From contig QEYB01001654.1 of the NCBI GenBank assembly GCA_017562135.1, positions 62,001 to 126,000 of the forward strand: DNA of 64,000 bases. The letters run 5' to 3'. Each line of letters starts with the position of its first letter. Within the stretch, counting starts at the first letter, position 1. The stretch is from Dipylidium caninum. Lineage: Eukaryota; Platyhelminthes; Cestoda; Cyclophyllidea; Dipylidiidae. Position numbers and translations under genes: made by a program. The notes below the pieces were generated by a model, which worked only from the letters and a program-made list of their open reading frames with translations, searched no databases and had not been told where the DNA came from. Positions 14,901 through 28,000 of the stretch are shown one piece after another.

Positions 14901-17094
14901 AGAAGAGGCACCGTATAACACACGCCGAGGATAAAAGTTCTGGGTCCATTTGACGTCATTAGCCATCTTGGAATATTCATTGCAGGCTGTCTGCAGTATC
15001 TTTAAAATTGTGTGCATGGGGCTTGTGATGTCAACTTCCTATTCATTCTAGAAGACTCGAAACGGTACATAATGAATAGAAATGCTAATTTCGCCACTTA
15101 TTTAACAATGAATAACTGCTGTAATTAAACAAACGCCTATTTTTGTCAATCGCTAATGGAGAATGGGACAATTAGATGGAACAACAAACAGTCAATTCGA
15201 AGTCAGAGAACTTAGTGCTAATATCGCCGATCCTTAGACCGTTTAGTGTGATCACTGCCGACGGGCGGAGGGAAACGTCCACTCCGCGCACCACCCCCCC
15301 CCAACCCCTCTCGCTCACCGATATAACAAAGACTCCGATACTTATTTTATTAAGAGTGCTTCCTCCGTCCTTACCAACTAATAATTTTCATAAATACACC
15401 ATAGAATGTTGGCAGAAAAGGCAAGAACACAAAGTCAGTTTCACTAATAGGTGTAATAGAGCTAATTTTATGCGATTTGTCTCGGCACAGTTATATTCAA
15501 ATTCAAGAAGTTGCAGCAGCGACAAAGACTAAATCTCTTTTTCTACTGTTTCATTATCTTGATTCAGATGATCAAGTTTTGTTGAACCCTCAAAAAACGA
15601 CTTTTACCGCCTCCTCGTTACAAGACTAGCGTAATTCGTAACGAATCACTGAATGTTATTGCCTCAGAGCAAACGGGAAAGAATAAACTTTACTGTGGAA
15701 TGTATTTTTCTCGGAAACGAAAATAATTAACAATTATATAATAAGCGTGTGTAGTTATCCATTTCGGTGGCTGTTCTTAGTTGATTTTACCACAATGGCA
15801 CTAGTGGAATAGAGGGAAATAAGTTGGAATACATGAACGGTGATACTTGTAACCATGCAAGCTACCATGAGAGCCTCTTTCCCATCATGTAGTTCGGAGT
15901 ACCTCCCCATTTCCAGACCCACTGTCAAATTTTAGTATTCATACTCTATTTCAATCTTCTTCATTTGAGTTTTAAACTCCACCCATTCGTGCATCAGAAG
16001 ATACACAACGTAATATGTGTGATTTCATCGGGGTCGAGACGAAATCAGGAACGTGATGGGGACTAAAAGGCTTAAATGTGTAATGAATTAGTAAAATATT
16101 GTCTTAGTAACATCTTGACTTGGAAAGCCCATTTTTAGTAAACACACTTCAATTTTAGAAGTTTTAAGAGCTTCTCTTCCATTCATTCCAAATTTACTCA
16201 CTCCCTTTCCGAATTTTGCGGATCATACATAATAACGCACTTGTCGATATTCTTTTACAGAATAAAAGGCAATGAAATTCCTCAAATTGTATGTGAGTAA
16301 TTAGAAAAAGTAGAACTAACCTCCGAAATGAATAATTTTCTTTCATTGGACAGCACCAAATGCAGCGACTTGAGTGATACCCTAGCTCATATTACTTCGG
16401 GCAATGTATTTGAAAGACCACAGCATGTGCCAATTCCATGGCAAAACTGATGGAAATTTCGGTCCAATGCAAATGTAAATAAACAGGAAAGGTTATAAAT
16501 GGGCGAATTGACTGGAGAAAGAGTAAATAATACTTCGCGCTTTGTTCGGTGTTCTGCACGGATATTTATTTAAATGTTCTAAATCTTCAAATTTCACAGT
16601 TGTCAAAGTGTTAGTTAGTCCACTCTTTATGAAAGGTATTTTTGAGTCTTATTGCACTTCAACATTTGCGCGTGGTCTAAAACGTCGAGGTTACGGCCCC
16701 CATTGTACAAAAAAGCTATTACCACGGTGTAAACTTAATTTGTCGATCCTAGAGTGCTACTGATGTCGGCTTAAAGGATAACAAAGAGCATTCTGGAGGA
16801 ATTTTAATTTATAAGATGTTTGATTACATACGTTTAATATGTGGCATTTGATAGTTTGAAGTAAATTACATCGAATTTACCCCAAATTCCCAAGGCCATT
16901 AGTCAACGATATAAGTGGAGTAGTATTATCAAAAAATCCAGCCTTCACTTACAAAGAAACATTCGACTGGATGCTATAATACTATATTTGCCATCAAATT
17001 AAGAAAGGTAGGAGAAACCATCCATTATCAATGAACTATTTAGGTTAAATATTCCTCTACCCCTAATCACAAAACATCGCGATGTTTTACGCCG
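5966..17094. other. Gene-free stretch
   Basis: Nothing recognisable was found in 11 kb downstream of prominin. Short open frames of 60-130 codons occur on both strands, as expected by chance in AT-rich DNA. None has a family motif or a chain of in-phase splice sites. A run of nine C residues lies near 15,295. An AATAAA at 6507-6512, about 540 nt after the prominin stop, could be its polyadenylation signal, but this is weak. Confidence 0.5.
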
Positions 17095-17910
17095 AGTAGA
17101 TGATAAGGTAACACAAAGAATCTCCAAAGCATTATGAGGTAACATTAAATAAAGCTTATTATAAGAGGTCGAGATTAGCGTAGGATATAAGGCTTAATTA
17201 ACTGTGAGCCTGACTGACCTCCGTCTGTCTAGTTCTCTCTACTTTGCCTCAGCGCACTTCGCGCTCTTCGCAAGTACACTCGTCTTCACTTGACCCTCCC
17301 ATGTCTCCGCTTTACTTCAACTACTCACCTCAATCCAGACACTATGCCTCCTCGCCTCTTCTTCACGTGGGCTACTGAAGGAAACACAGCCCAGAGTCTT
17401 CTCTACCACACTTCTACCAGGTTGTCACCCGTCTTCGCTCTTGCCAATATTGAGGATACATGTCACCTGTGGAGCGACAGCGGAATTGACGCCGTCTTAA
17501 CACCTCTCCAGCCTATCCTACACCCCAACTCATCTACCCGTTGTGAGAGTACATCAGTGATTGGCACCGCTAAGGGACTAGTCACCCACTCCTTCCGTGT
17601 CCAGACAACAAAGAGGCCCGACTCTTCGCGCACCTGCATGTCTCATCCCGGTCGAGGTAAAGCCCTCAGGCAACTCGCTAGCCTGACGACAACAAAAGCT
17701 AGTGTTCACGACCAAAGACTGTTGCACATCAGTGGAGATGAGGGAGCAGTTAAAGCAGGTCGAACAAGAGGAAGGTTAGAAAAGAGTCAGTTATGTATTG
17801 AAAGAGAGTCATTCATGAGGAGATATTAGGAGGAAAGTGTGGACGAAGAAAGGGGCAGGTAATTGTGCTCACACAAATAAACGAAATCAACGCACTGTGG
17901 TTAGGCTGAA
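17095..17910 (+). repeat. 0.8-kb dispersed repeat, left copy of an inverted pair
   Basis: This 816-bp segment is repeated almost base for base, in reverse complement, at 23,236-24,052. It starts GTAGATGATAAGGTAACAC and ends GTTAGGCTGAA. Alignment by eye shows only a few differences, including ACAACAAAAGC here against ACATCAAAAAGC there. It is richer in GC than its surroundings. It holds an open frame (17,290-17,829, 179 codons) rich in Thr, Ser and Pro with no recognised domain. The frame is shortened to 137 codons in the other copy by a one-base indel, which argues against a maintained protein. The two ends are not inverted repeats of each other, and no LTR-type TG...CA ends or target duplication were seen. 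It is probably a non-autonomous mobile or segmentally duplicated unit. Confidence 0.85.
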
Positions 17911-20900
17911 GTGGAGAAAGGAGATAAGAAGGGATCTGAGAAGGAAGTGTTTGACTTAACAGTCGGATGAGTAGCACTTCAACTTCCGATTACCTCTAAT
18001 GTGGCAAAATAGGACCTATAAGTCACAACGCTTCTGTTCCATAATGGTCTTTATTTGATTCGCTCCTTCATGGACATCGTACAGTCATTTATGACACTGA
18101 GAAATTAGCCTATTGTTAGGTCCAAATGTTTCTAGAGTATTCGTCATGTAAATAAAAATTCATTGTAGTCTATTAAACAAACACGACATGGAGTAAGTAC
18201 GAGTGGTCAACAGCTTGTACATTTACGCAGATGACAGTTAGAGAGGAACCTAAATCTAGGGGAACAGTCATAAGTCTCCGGTTGCGTCGACAAAAATTAC
18301 TCATTCACATTTGTGCCAGATCTTGTCTGAACTTGATTCAGCCTTTGGACGACTTTTTATCATGACCATGAGCGTTTTTGCGCATTGGGAGAGGACAGTA
18401 CGTTCACAATTCTAACTTGTAATAGATTGACACTACAATGTAGCTAAGTAGAATTAAAAAGTGGTATCTCGTGATAGAAAGGATGTTTCGTAGGTTATTC
18501 ATAGTTCCCCTTCACCAACAATCCTTCCTAATCAGCTGGACCTTAACACATCGGAAGTAAGCCCGAATACCGCGCGTAGGTGACAAATCAAATCCCGCAT
18601 ACGAAATGTGCGTATTATATGTTAAATATGTATAAACTTTGTCTTCTCCCTTTTACTCAACAAAACTTTTCTTGAACTCAATATCATATCAATACATTCT
18701 AACGTGTTTTGTTGGACTCCAGCGGTGAGCGGCAAGTTCAAGGAGACTAAGGGAAACTCCTCGGTTATTTGCTATAAATGCGAGTCCGGTACAAAAGTAT
18801 GTTTCAAAACGAATGATCGAACGAGAATCAAAGTAAATAAGCAAATAGGAAGTGAGAGAAAGTGGCACGATATATCTAATATTCATGCACATCTTGTTGC
18901 ACAGAAAAGAGATTGATGCATAAGTGTAGACAACCGTTGCCATCAGTTATTCCATTTTAGAGTTGGTCCAATAACAATGCTTCACGCGGTTTTTATGCGT
19001 CTCCACAGCGTATTTGCTTTCCTACTACAAACAGAGAGCAAATAATTCTAAGATGGAAGCTGGTGTCTCTTAGTCAGTAAGAGACCAAGTAAAAATTGTT
19101 ACACTCTTCAGTCGATCGTCAAACTGAATCCGCTTGCAGTGCCTGAGCATAGTCACTCTAGACCGGAGTTTTGAAACGACATTTTTTCGAAACATCCTCA
19201 AATAATATAGAAAAAAACACTCAATTTTGGCGTGAAACGTGGCAAATATTTGTTTGAATGAGTTGTGGTTCCAAGATCATAACACAAAAGCAGTTTACAA
19301 GAAAGGCATCTAAATAACACATCGTTGTACTTAATAATACCATTCTTTTTGACCAAGGTCGTGACCCAAATTCACTTATTGTTGACAAAGGAAAATATCT
19401 AAGGCGTTGATGGCCCTACGTCTAAATGGCGTTCCAATTATTAGACGCAAATAAAAACATTTTGATGATGTAAGATCTGGGATACGCTACATCGTGCCTC
19501 TCTTAAAAAATTCAATCCTTAGCCAGAGGCTCTTGAGTTGGTAGGCAGTACGCATATATGCGATTTCGATCCACACAACGTCATATTTTCGTTGATATAC
19601 GTCATTCTCTTTACTAAAATGATAGCGTCAAAAAAGCAATATTTCCCAATCCATATATTCCCGATACATGATCTATAAATTACCTACCCTTTTATAGGCT
19701 CTGTTGGAATTACTATACTATTATAGTATTACGCAGGGGAAGATTGCAATTTGGTTATATCATACACTTTTCCTCTGACGTGTAGGATTTGTGCCCTGGC
19801 TCTCCAAATTTTTTTGGTCCCCAGGCACCTTTGCTGCAAAAAAAAACTTTCCTCGATAGCCTGATTTCTCACGCATTAAGCGATGAATGTAGCAATGGGT
19901 ATCTACCATTTTAATCTAGTCTACTTGTAAAGTGCGGTTGCCAGCATGACGAAGACCTGAGGGCCAGTATATCCAGAAATAAGTTACTTGAATCTAAAAA
20001 CGCTATAGTGGGGACCGATAATTTTGCGCATATTACTTTGGCTTCGCACTTACTTCGAAGGCTGGCCATCACAGCCCCAGACCACTGGCTTTAAATTCAT
20101 TTATTCAGAATATTGCATTGAGGATGGTAACGAATACATGGTATAGAGTAACAGGGAGATTCCTGATGCGCGGAGTTAATTTATGTCTAACTAATCAAGT
20201 AGATTACCTAGTAAGATCTTTGACTAAATGGTTCTTCAGGTACATTTCGACCCTTAAACCACTTAAATTTGTGAAATTGCCGTTAGTTGAACAACGGGGT
20301 GATAAACAAATTAGGAGATTTGTGGGTTCTACAGCCATTAATGCTGAAAATATCCGAAATAAATATATTGACTCAAGACCCTCACCTCTATGCACAGATA
20401 GCATCACATCAGTGGTGTTAAGACTTAATGGTAGGTTGTCCTTTGTCAATTCTGCTAGCCCATCTTGCCTCAGCAGGAAACCCAAGGGTGGTCAGTGACC
20501 ACGAATCGGATTAAATGGGTATCTCAAGTCAGCGCGAGTATAACTGTATAACTAAAGTGTTCCCCAAAAATGGCCTCTGTCTTCACAATAATAAATTCTA
20601 CATTTCACGTTTTCGTTTGTTAAAAGTTATCGGTTACTGATGTAGAGGAGCGCATTGGTGGTACCTGGCAAATAGAACCCGTAAATAAATGTGGCCCAAA
20701 TTTTATACATTTGCATGATACCATCGACTTCCCATTATTCTACTTTTTGTAAGGCAACGGGATATCAGGTGTTGGTGGACAAGTGATCTTTCCATGGAGG
20801 TTATTATGAGAATAATCGCTGAGACTAACGAACACGGCAATTAATAATGTTAACTTTTTTGTCGATGGGCCGGGATTGAAAAGTCTTTATTTAAAAATGC

Positions 20901-21500
20901 TCAAAGAACAAATCATCAGCATTTTTCAGCTTGGGACGTACACTAGTCGCCCTTTTCTCCGATCATCTCCGGTAATCTAATACGAATTCAAATTCCCGAC
21001 TGTGACATTCCACGTAGTGAAGTGATGAGATTTTTGAAGTTTCCCTAATCTCTTGAATTTATGTGCAATTTTTGTAAAATACAATGACACGTTCATTGTA
21101 GCCAAGAGGAAGGGGACTCAGACTACTAAGGACAAATATTTTAGAGTACATTGTACTTCCACCTTAGCCAAAATGGTGTAATATTGATGGACCCGTATTT
21201 ATTTATAATGCTATTAAAAGTGCATAGAAATCTTTTATGGAACACAATTGTATCATTCAAACACTTCGATATCACGAATCTCGATTAAAGTGGTGCCCGA
21301 GAGTTTTACTCGCTTCTTCTTTTATTAATGTGCGTGAAAAGTAGTTTCAGGAGAGTGGATGATAAGGGGTACTGCCGACTGACCTCACGACGTACGGTGA
21401 GTTCGCTGGTAACCTTCTTATCAATCGCCCACATATCCTTCTCCTTGTAGTGCCTTCTTTACCCAATGGTTGAGTGCACCCGATTTCCGATGCTGGTCGT
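17911..21500. other. Gene-free stretch inside the inverted repeat pair
   Basis: No gene was recognised between the left repeat copy and the cysteine-rich gene. The longest open frame (20,118-20,498, 126 codons, +) has no signal peptide, family motif or supporting splice structure. Confidence 0.5.
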
Positions 21501-21507
21501 ATGTGGG

Positions 21508-21515
21508 TATAAAAG
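21508..21515 (+). promoter_or_regulatory. TATA box of the cysteine-rich gene
   Basis: TATAAAAG lies 51 bp upstream of the ATG at 21,559. Initiation about 30 bp downstream would leave a leader of roughly 20 nt. A clear TATA box at this distance supports the start-codon choice and suggests regulated, possibly strong, expression. This is inferred from motif and spacing only. Confidence 0.6.
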
Positions 21516-21558
21516 GGATTGGTATCATATCCAATGCTTATGCTCATCTGGAACGGCA

Positions 21559-23245
21559 ATGCATGGTGCTCTCCTGTTCACCCTCTTCGCCCTTTTGTGT
21601 ACGCTAGTAGATTTCTTCACTTTACTTGATAGCATACGATTGGCATGTTCCCTATAGTTAGTAATTTTAATTAAGTTTTGGAAATTGTTTGCTCCAAAAG
21701 TTGTCAGAGATAGCGCGTAATAATTGAAGAATAATGTTTGGATTCCTCGAAATAGCTTATTTAACTGTGACGTTTTCTCCCCATCTCATTGACAGTCCAA
21801 ATCAAAGCCAGGATGGTAATCGACACGCCGATGGGATGTGTCGATGTGAAAGTTCGGACACCCTATTCATTTTCCGTAAGTTTAATGCTCTTCTCACCAC
21901 CCGTGCCATAATTTCCATCATTTTTACCTCTACCGTCCTTAATATCGGTGCTTAGGAGGTGCGTTTAGACCAGGTCAACTATGTATTCAATAACAAGACC
22001 TCATGCATCAATAAAGAGGACAAATTAGATATCATTCCCTGCTCTCTCAAAGATGGTACGTCAGTCTTTTCCAACTCCCATATCATTCAACCATTGTTCT
22101 GTCACCACTTGAGTGATTAAAGTAATTTTTTCACTTGAAGACTGTGAAGGTGCGTTCATCGCGCAAGCGCGTGTTTGTAACGTAGAGAATCACTACTGGG
22201 TGGGATTTAAGGTGGATAACCTACTGTCTGACTCGCGCTACGGTTATATCAGCGTTTATTTCTCACATGATCGAACTTGGAACAACATCGGAAGCAGTGA
22301 GTATTGAGCAACTGTATGTCAATTCCCATCAAGAATCTACTCCAGTGAATTTCATATAATGATAAGTGTTTCCTACTTTTCTCATAATAATAGAGGCGTC
22401 TCCTTGGTCCAAAACATCTATCATATAACTTTGCTACCTCCTACCAGGTTGCATTCAGCCACAGAAATCTGGTGAAACCGAGATTTTGGCCGGTGGACTC
22501 AGCATAGTTGAAATTGTCTGCACTCGTCAAATCACTTGCGATATGGGTCCCTACGTAAGTCTACCGTGGTGTGTCATTCCCAAGACTTATCGCTTAATGC
22601 AGTATTCCATTCGATATTACTCTTATTCCCACTCATTGCGTGACTACATGGTCTCGTTAAGGCAATCTCATTAAAGAATTGCGACAATGTGATGTGTTAA
22701 TTCAACGGAAGGCATTACATGCTGTCCCTTTGTAGACTACAATCATGACCAAAGACAAGGCCTTCTGCACAGACTATCAGGAACCTTTTTGTGGTACGTC
22801 CTCTTAATTACCGGATCCGATGCGGATTCCTCTATTCACAAAATGGCATTTCCTCGAAAACAATAAACAAGGGACCACTGAATTGGACTATTCTTTTTAT
22901 AGCTAGAAGTTAGGCATAACAAGTGATCACTCTATTTGGTAGCCGTAGAGGGTTATTACTGAGTTATCTTTTTTTGTCCCCTATTTGATATTAACTTCGC
23001 CGTACACTCATACCTCCAGAGGAGATGGAAGGGGATGGTCTGAGAGTGTTCAAGGTGAACGTAACCAAACCCGAAAACCAAAGCAGATCTTTCGTATTTT
23101 GCTCAACGGGCGACTCTTTCCTTTCATATGACATAGATTGGCAGGCTTCATGTGAGTGATTCTTGGGATCAACATTTCAATCGTATAATCGAGTTCAATG
23201 CTTATCCTCAATTTAATTTACTCTATTTCCTTCATTTCAGCCTAA
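21559..23245 (+). CDS. Unrecognised cysteine-rich secreted protein, multi-exon
   Basis: Seven exons chain with matching phases and good GT/AG sites: 21559-21598, 21796-21875, 21956-22055, 22141-22296, 22448-22554, 22736-22793, 23020-23151. Introns range from 80 to 226 nt. The first exon encodes a typical signal-peptide core (MHGALLFTLFALL), continuing in exon 2 to a plausible cleavage site (QIKA/RM). The mature part, about 207 residues, has eleven cysteines, spread over every exon after the first, and N-glycosylation sites NKT, NVT and NQS. One exon is rich in aromatics (YWVGFKVDN, YGYISVYFSHDR). No transmembrane helix follows the signal peptide. After the last donor (23,152) the best acceptor, TTCATTTCAG, ends at 23,240. 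It leads straight to TAA (23,243-23,245), giving about 225 residues. That acceptor and stop lie in the edge of the inverted repeat, so the C-terminus may be truncated. I do not recognise the family. A parasite secretory or surface antigen is a guess. Confidence 0.68.
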
Positions 23246-24052
23246 CCGCAGTGCGTTGATTTCGTTTATTTGTGTGAGCACAATTACCTGCCCCTTTCTT
23301 CGTCCACACTTTCCTCCTAATATCTCCTCATGAATGACTCTCTTTCAATACATAACTGACTCTTTTCTAACCTTCCTCTTGTTCGACCTGCTTTAACTGC
23401 TCCCTCATCTCCACTGATGTGCAACAGTCTTTGGTCGTGAACACTAGCTTTTTGATGTCGTCAGGCTAGCGAGTTGCCTGAGGGCTTTACCTCGACCGGG
23501 ATGAGACATGCAGGTGCGCGAAGAGTCGGGCCTCTTTGTTGTCTGGACACGGAAGGAGTGGGTGACTAGTCCCTTAGCGGTGCCAATCACTGATGTACTC
23601 TCACAACGGGTAGATGAGTTGGGGTGTAGGATAGGCTGGAGAGGTGTTAAGACGGCGTCAATTCCGCTGTCGCTCCACAGGTGACATGTATCCTCAATAT
23701 TGGCAAGAGCGAAGACGGGTGACAACCTGGTAGAAGTGTGGTAGAGAAGACTCTGGGCTGTGTTTCCTTCAGTAGCCCACGTGAAGAAGAGGCGAGGAGG
23801 CATAGTGTCTGGATTGAGGTGAGTAGTTGAAGTAAAGCGGAGACATGGGAGGGTCAAGTGAAGACGAGTGTACTTGCGAAGAGCGCGAAGTGCGCTGAGG
23901 CAAAGTAGAGAGAACTAGACAGACGGAGGTCAGTCAGGCTCACAGTTAATTAAGCCTTATATCCTACGCTAATCTCGACCTCTTATAATAAGCTTTATTT
24001 AATGTTACCTCATAATGCTTTGGAGATTCTTTGTGTTACCTTATCATCTACT
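23236..24052 (-). repeat. 0.8-kb dispersed repeat, right (inverted) copy
   Basis: Reverse complement of 17,095-17,910, with few differences and one extra base. 5.3 kb separate the copies. Its first bases on the plus strand (TTCAGCC) supply the AG acceptor used by, or ending, the upstream cysteine-rich gene. The 137-codon open frame (23,444-23,857, minus) is the counterpart of the 179-codon frame in the left copy. Confidence 0.85.
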
Positions 24053-25069
24053 TATGAGACTTTCTTAACGGGGCCATGGCCTGTTAGCTGGCCGTTACTA
24101 TGCCACGGCAATGATGGAGATATAGCTGTTACAGCGATTAAGCAAGTTTTCACTACGTTTGTAATATCCATGCGGATTTCTGGAAAAGATGATGACCCTC
24201 TAAATAACTGCTCAAGAATTGAACCACTTCAGCATCTTTCCATAAGGTTATTCCTCACCTTCCCGAGAGGGCAAACGAGTGCTTTTTGGAGAATTGTGTT
24301 TGACAGGAACATGGAGATTTTTAAAAGGTAGACATCTGAACAGTCCACATGAGTTGTGATGGATGTTTATCACGAGATCATTGTCCCCAAATAAACTCGA
24401 CCCCCTATACTGTATTGTGAGCCGTAAATTACAGTTTTTATTTCAATTTGCTTGAAGAAGAACGGGGTAAATGAGACCTAGCTTATGCTTGGTATAAACG
24501 CATTGAACTAAAATGAATCTACATATGTGCTGGACTTCTGAAGCCTTGCATTTTTCCCAAGTCCTCCGGTACAACAAAAATAAGCCTTAACCCACGGAAG
24601 CGGCAATCGGAGATATCTTGTGTAAGCATAGTTATTTGACAGTTATAAATTCTTTCAGTACATTAGGCTGCAAACTGGCAAAGATTTGATTCGTGCTGCA
24701 GTGATTAAGGGTACGCATAACTTGGAGTATAAAGCTTTACCTTTTCGTTCTGACATCTCGGTTAAGGCTTAAGAATGATAATAGCATATAATGCAAAATA
24801 ATATAGCACGGATGCAAGTTACATTCCTTTGGACAGACTTTAAGGCATGAATTTTTTTAATGGGTAAGAGTGGCCTTCAAACGTGGTCAAGGCCAAAGCT
24901 CCGCCAGGGTAGCGGCTCGTCTCTCGCGGTGTGTTCTCGGTGGTGTTCGTTCTTTCTTGTAGGATTTCATCGTATGGCGCTAATCTGCCTATGCATTTCC
25001 AAATAACATTTGTATTGATACGGTGTCGCGAGTTTTCTACAGTTCTTTAATGTACTTTGTTTTTTGCAG
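24053..25069. other. Intergenic region upstream of NOMO
   Basis: No coding exon recognised. A GC-rich patch around 24,890-24,960 (GGTAGCGGCTCGTCTCTCGC and following) could be the NOMO promoter or a noncoding first exon. An acceptor-like pyrimidine tract ending in GCAG sits directly before the NOMO ATG at 25,070. Confidence 0.35.
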
Positions 25070-28000
25070 ATGTTTAGCATAAAATCAAGTATCGTGATCC
25101 TCGCTGCAATTTTCTTGCTTTCATCTCGCAATGTTACAGCCCGCGAACCTACTACGACGGCCTTTTTCGCTTTTGGTGGCAGTGTTAAATGGACGAATTC
25201 TAAAGTTTCTATTAAACAATTCTCCTCCCAACTTAAAATTCATGTGTATAGCCTTCCTGACATGATACTCCGACAAGTAGTGAGCGTTTTGCCCAATGGG
25301 GCGTACTCTGTTGTTGTATCTGACAACGGTCGATACCGAATTCGCCTTACGGCTCCACAAGGGTGGAATTTCCGTCCTGTAGATGGCTATGAAATAGATT
25401 TGAAAGATTTTCAGGGTGACCAAATGAAATATACTTTTGAGCTAATTGGCTTCGATGTTAACGGACAAGTTGTAACCATCGGCATGAATACCGGGCCCCA
25501 GGATCTGATTGTTTCTGCTATCTCCGGCGATAATACCTTTTCTCAAACCAAGACTGCTATCAATGGTAGTTTTACCCTTTCATCGCTTCCGCCGGGCACA
25601 TACATTGTTACTGTGGGTGATTCTTCCACAGCTGGTGGTGTAAAACGATGCTCGCGTCACTACTAAATATTACTGTTTCCACCACCACCCTGCGATTGAC
25701 AGAACCTCTTGTTCTTCAAGTACTTTCTCGGTTTTATAGATTTTTCAATAGGGACATTCCCTCCGTTCGAAAATAACTTTTTAACGGACAAGGTGTTGCA
25801 AACATTTCCATTATTCTCCTCGTCCCTAAGTCAAATGAGCTGAAGAAAACTGATTTCGTAAAATTCGGATGCTCCGATTTTCCACAACTCCCCTTGGATT
25901 TCGTTCCAGTGAACTTGATAGACGTTCTGAAAGCCGATCTTGTTTGCCAGGTAGTTATTCAAACTCTCAAATTTTAATCTTCCATTTAGGTCTTTAGTGA
26001 TACTGAGGGTGTGTTTGCCTTTTCCCGCTTAGCTGGCGGTGATTACTTCCTTGTTGCATACCATGATCCTCTTTTAATGAGATCCAGTGTAATAAAATCA
26101 AACCGGATTACCATCAATCCACCATTTTTATCAGTTAAAATGGCCCATTTGGATCTGGAAATCGACCCTGGTTTTGAAGTTTCCTCTTTTCGAGTTTCTG
26201 GTGGAAGTGTTAAATTGCCCTCTGGCATTCCAATTGCCGATGCAGAGGTAACCTATTCATGTTAATGTTCCTTTTTTACTATACATGTTCTTAAATAACT
26301 TCCTTCAGATTCTCCTCAACGGAGTTTCAGTCACTAAAACGCATTCTAACGGATCTTTTGAGTTGGACGTCAATGCATCGAGTGAATATATATTTCATGT
26401 AAGTTTTAAATGCCTTCTGTTATGTCGACTTTGCAGGTAAAAGCACCTAGATTTAAGTTCCCAAACGCCAAAGTGTTGTTGACCCTTACTACAGAAAATT
26501 TGCCAACTTTTGTTCCCAGCGAGGTTGAGGTTTGTGGACATTTTTTAATGGCTAACAACTTAGAACACGGAGTAAGTTTGAATTTCATTTGCTTCGCTTT
26601 ACGAATCGATGATTCTATGGTCTTTGTGTATTATGTAGACTCGGTTGCCCCCCGTAGAGGTAGTTTCGGCACCTTCAATTGAAGCCGAGATCTCAAATGG
26701 TGGCAAATCTGCTAAATTTTGTCTCTATCTTAGTCCGGAGAAACACACGCTTCGGCTGGCCCAATCGCCTAAATTCGTTAAATTTACTCCGCCCTCCATA
26801 AAGGTAGGCTGTTTAAATAACTGTTTCTGCTTTCCATGCGAGATGTTTTTGTGTTTTTTTTTATATACAGGTTGACCTCTCATTTGGGCCAGTGGATAAT
26901 ATTACTTTTACGCAGTTTCAAGCTGTCTTGATGGGTGAGGTCTTCTGTATTGAAACGTGCCCAACCTCGGAGTTGGTGGTTCGTCTATCTGCAGTCGATG
27001 AGTCTTCGCCACCACTCATTGTCGCTGTCGAAGCTGATAAAGTAAGCTATAAAAACTCGTAAAGTTGAATTTCGCATGGGTCAAGTAATCGATCATTGTC
27101 TCTTTTAGAATAACCAAAAGCACGCTACATTCATTTTCAATTCCACACCTCCAGGAAGATACGATCTGGAATTGTTGGTGGTTGGCAAAGATTCAGTAAA
27201 TCCTGCAGGTGGTTGGTGTTGGGCCCCGCCTGGTCTCCTTCGTCGCGTAACCGTTATTGACCGTGACCTATGGAGCACCCCTGAGTTAATTTTCCAACAG
27301 ACCGGTTACAAATTGCATTTCGATGCGCCTCTTTTAGGAATAGGATTTGGCCAACCTATTGATCTCCTAGTTACGCCATCGACAATGACCCATGCTGCTC
27401 TAATTTCGGGAAAGCCATTCCTTTATCAACTCACAAAACCTCTTAATAGCGTACGTTGTTTAATTCCACAGCTTATATATATCTTTTTATAAATCCTTTT
27501 TTTTCTCTCTTTCTTGTAGATATGTCTCTCTCACGGTTCTTCTTTCACCTTTGACGTGTCTGCTCCGTGTCTACGCCTGGAGACGCCTTCCCCAAGCTTC
27601 ATTAAATCAGCTGCTATGGATATTCCGCCTTCTATTCCACCGAAAATTGTCCACATTTCGGTTCGAGAAATCCCTGTTTATGTTGTCGTGACGGCCCTCC
27701 CTGGAATCGAAAACATTTCTCGTAAAAGCCTTCCAGTTCTCAGTGTCCAGGCTCATTTCCCGACTTTTGCTAGAAATTTGTCTGTAGTGTAAGCCCCCAA
27801 ATTACTTTATATCAATTGAATGGCACTGAGATAAGCGTTTCTATTATATTGCATTGCCCAAGCTTAGAGCGTACTTATGCTTAAGGTTAAATCTTCGTAG
27901 TATCAAATATGGTCCTATTTCATCCTTCGGTTTTATTATTTTGGCAGTTCTTTTATACGTCCTAGGATTTGGACTTGAATATTTTTATCTTGCAACCAAA

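Noticed and set aside
25646..25692. Small intron in the first NOMO exon to absorb the frame change
   Set aside because: The sequence removed would include in-frame, family-like residues (NITVSTTTLRL). A missing A in the run at 25,642-25,645 explains it more simply.
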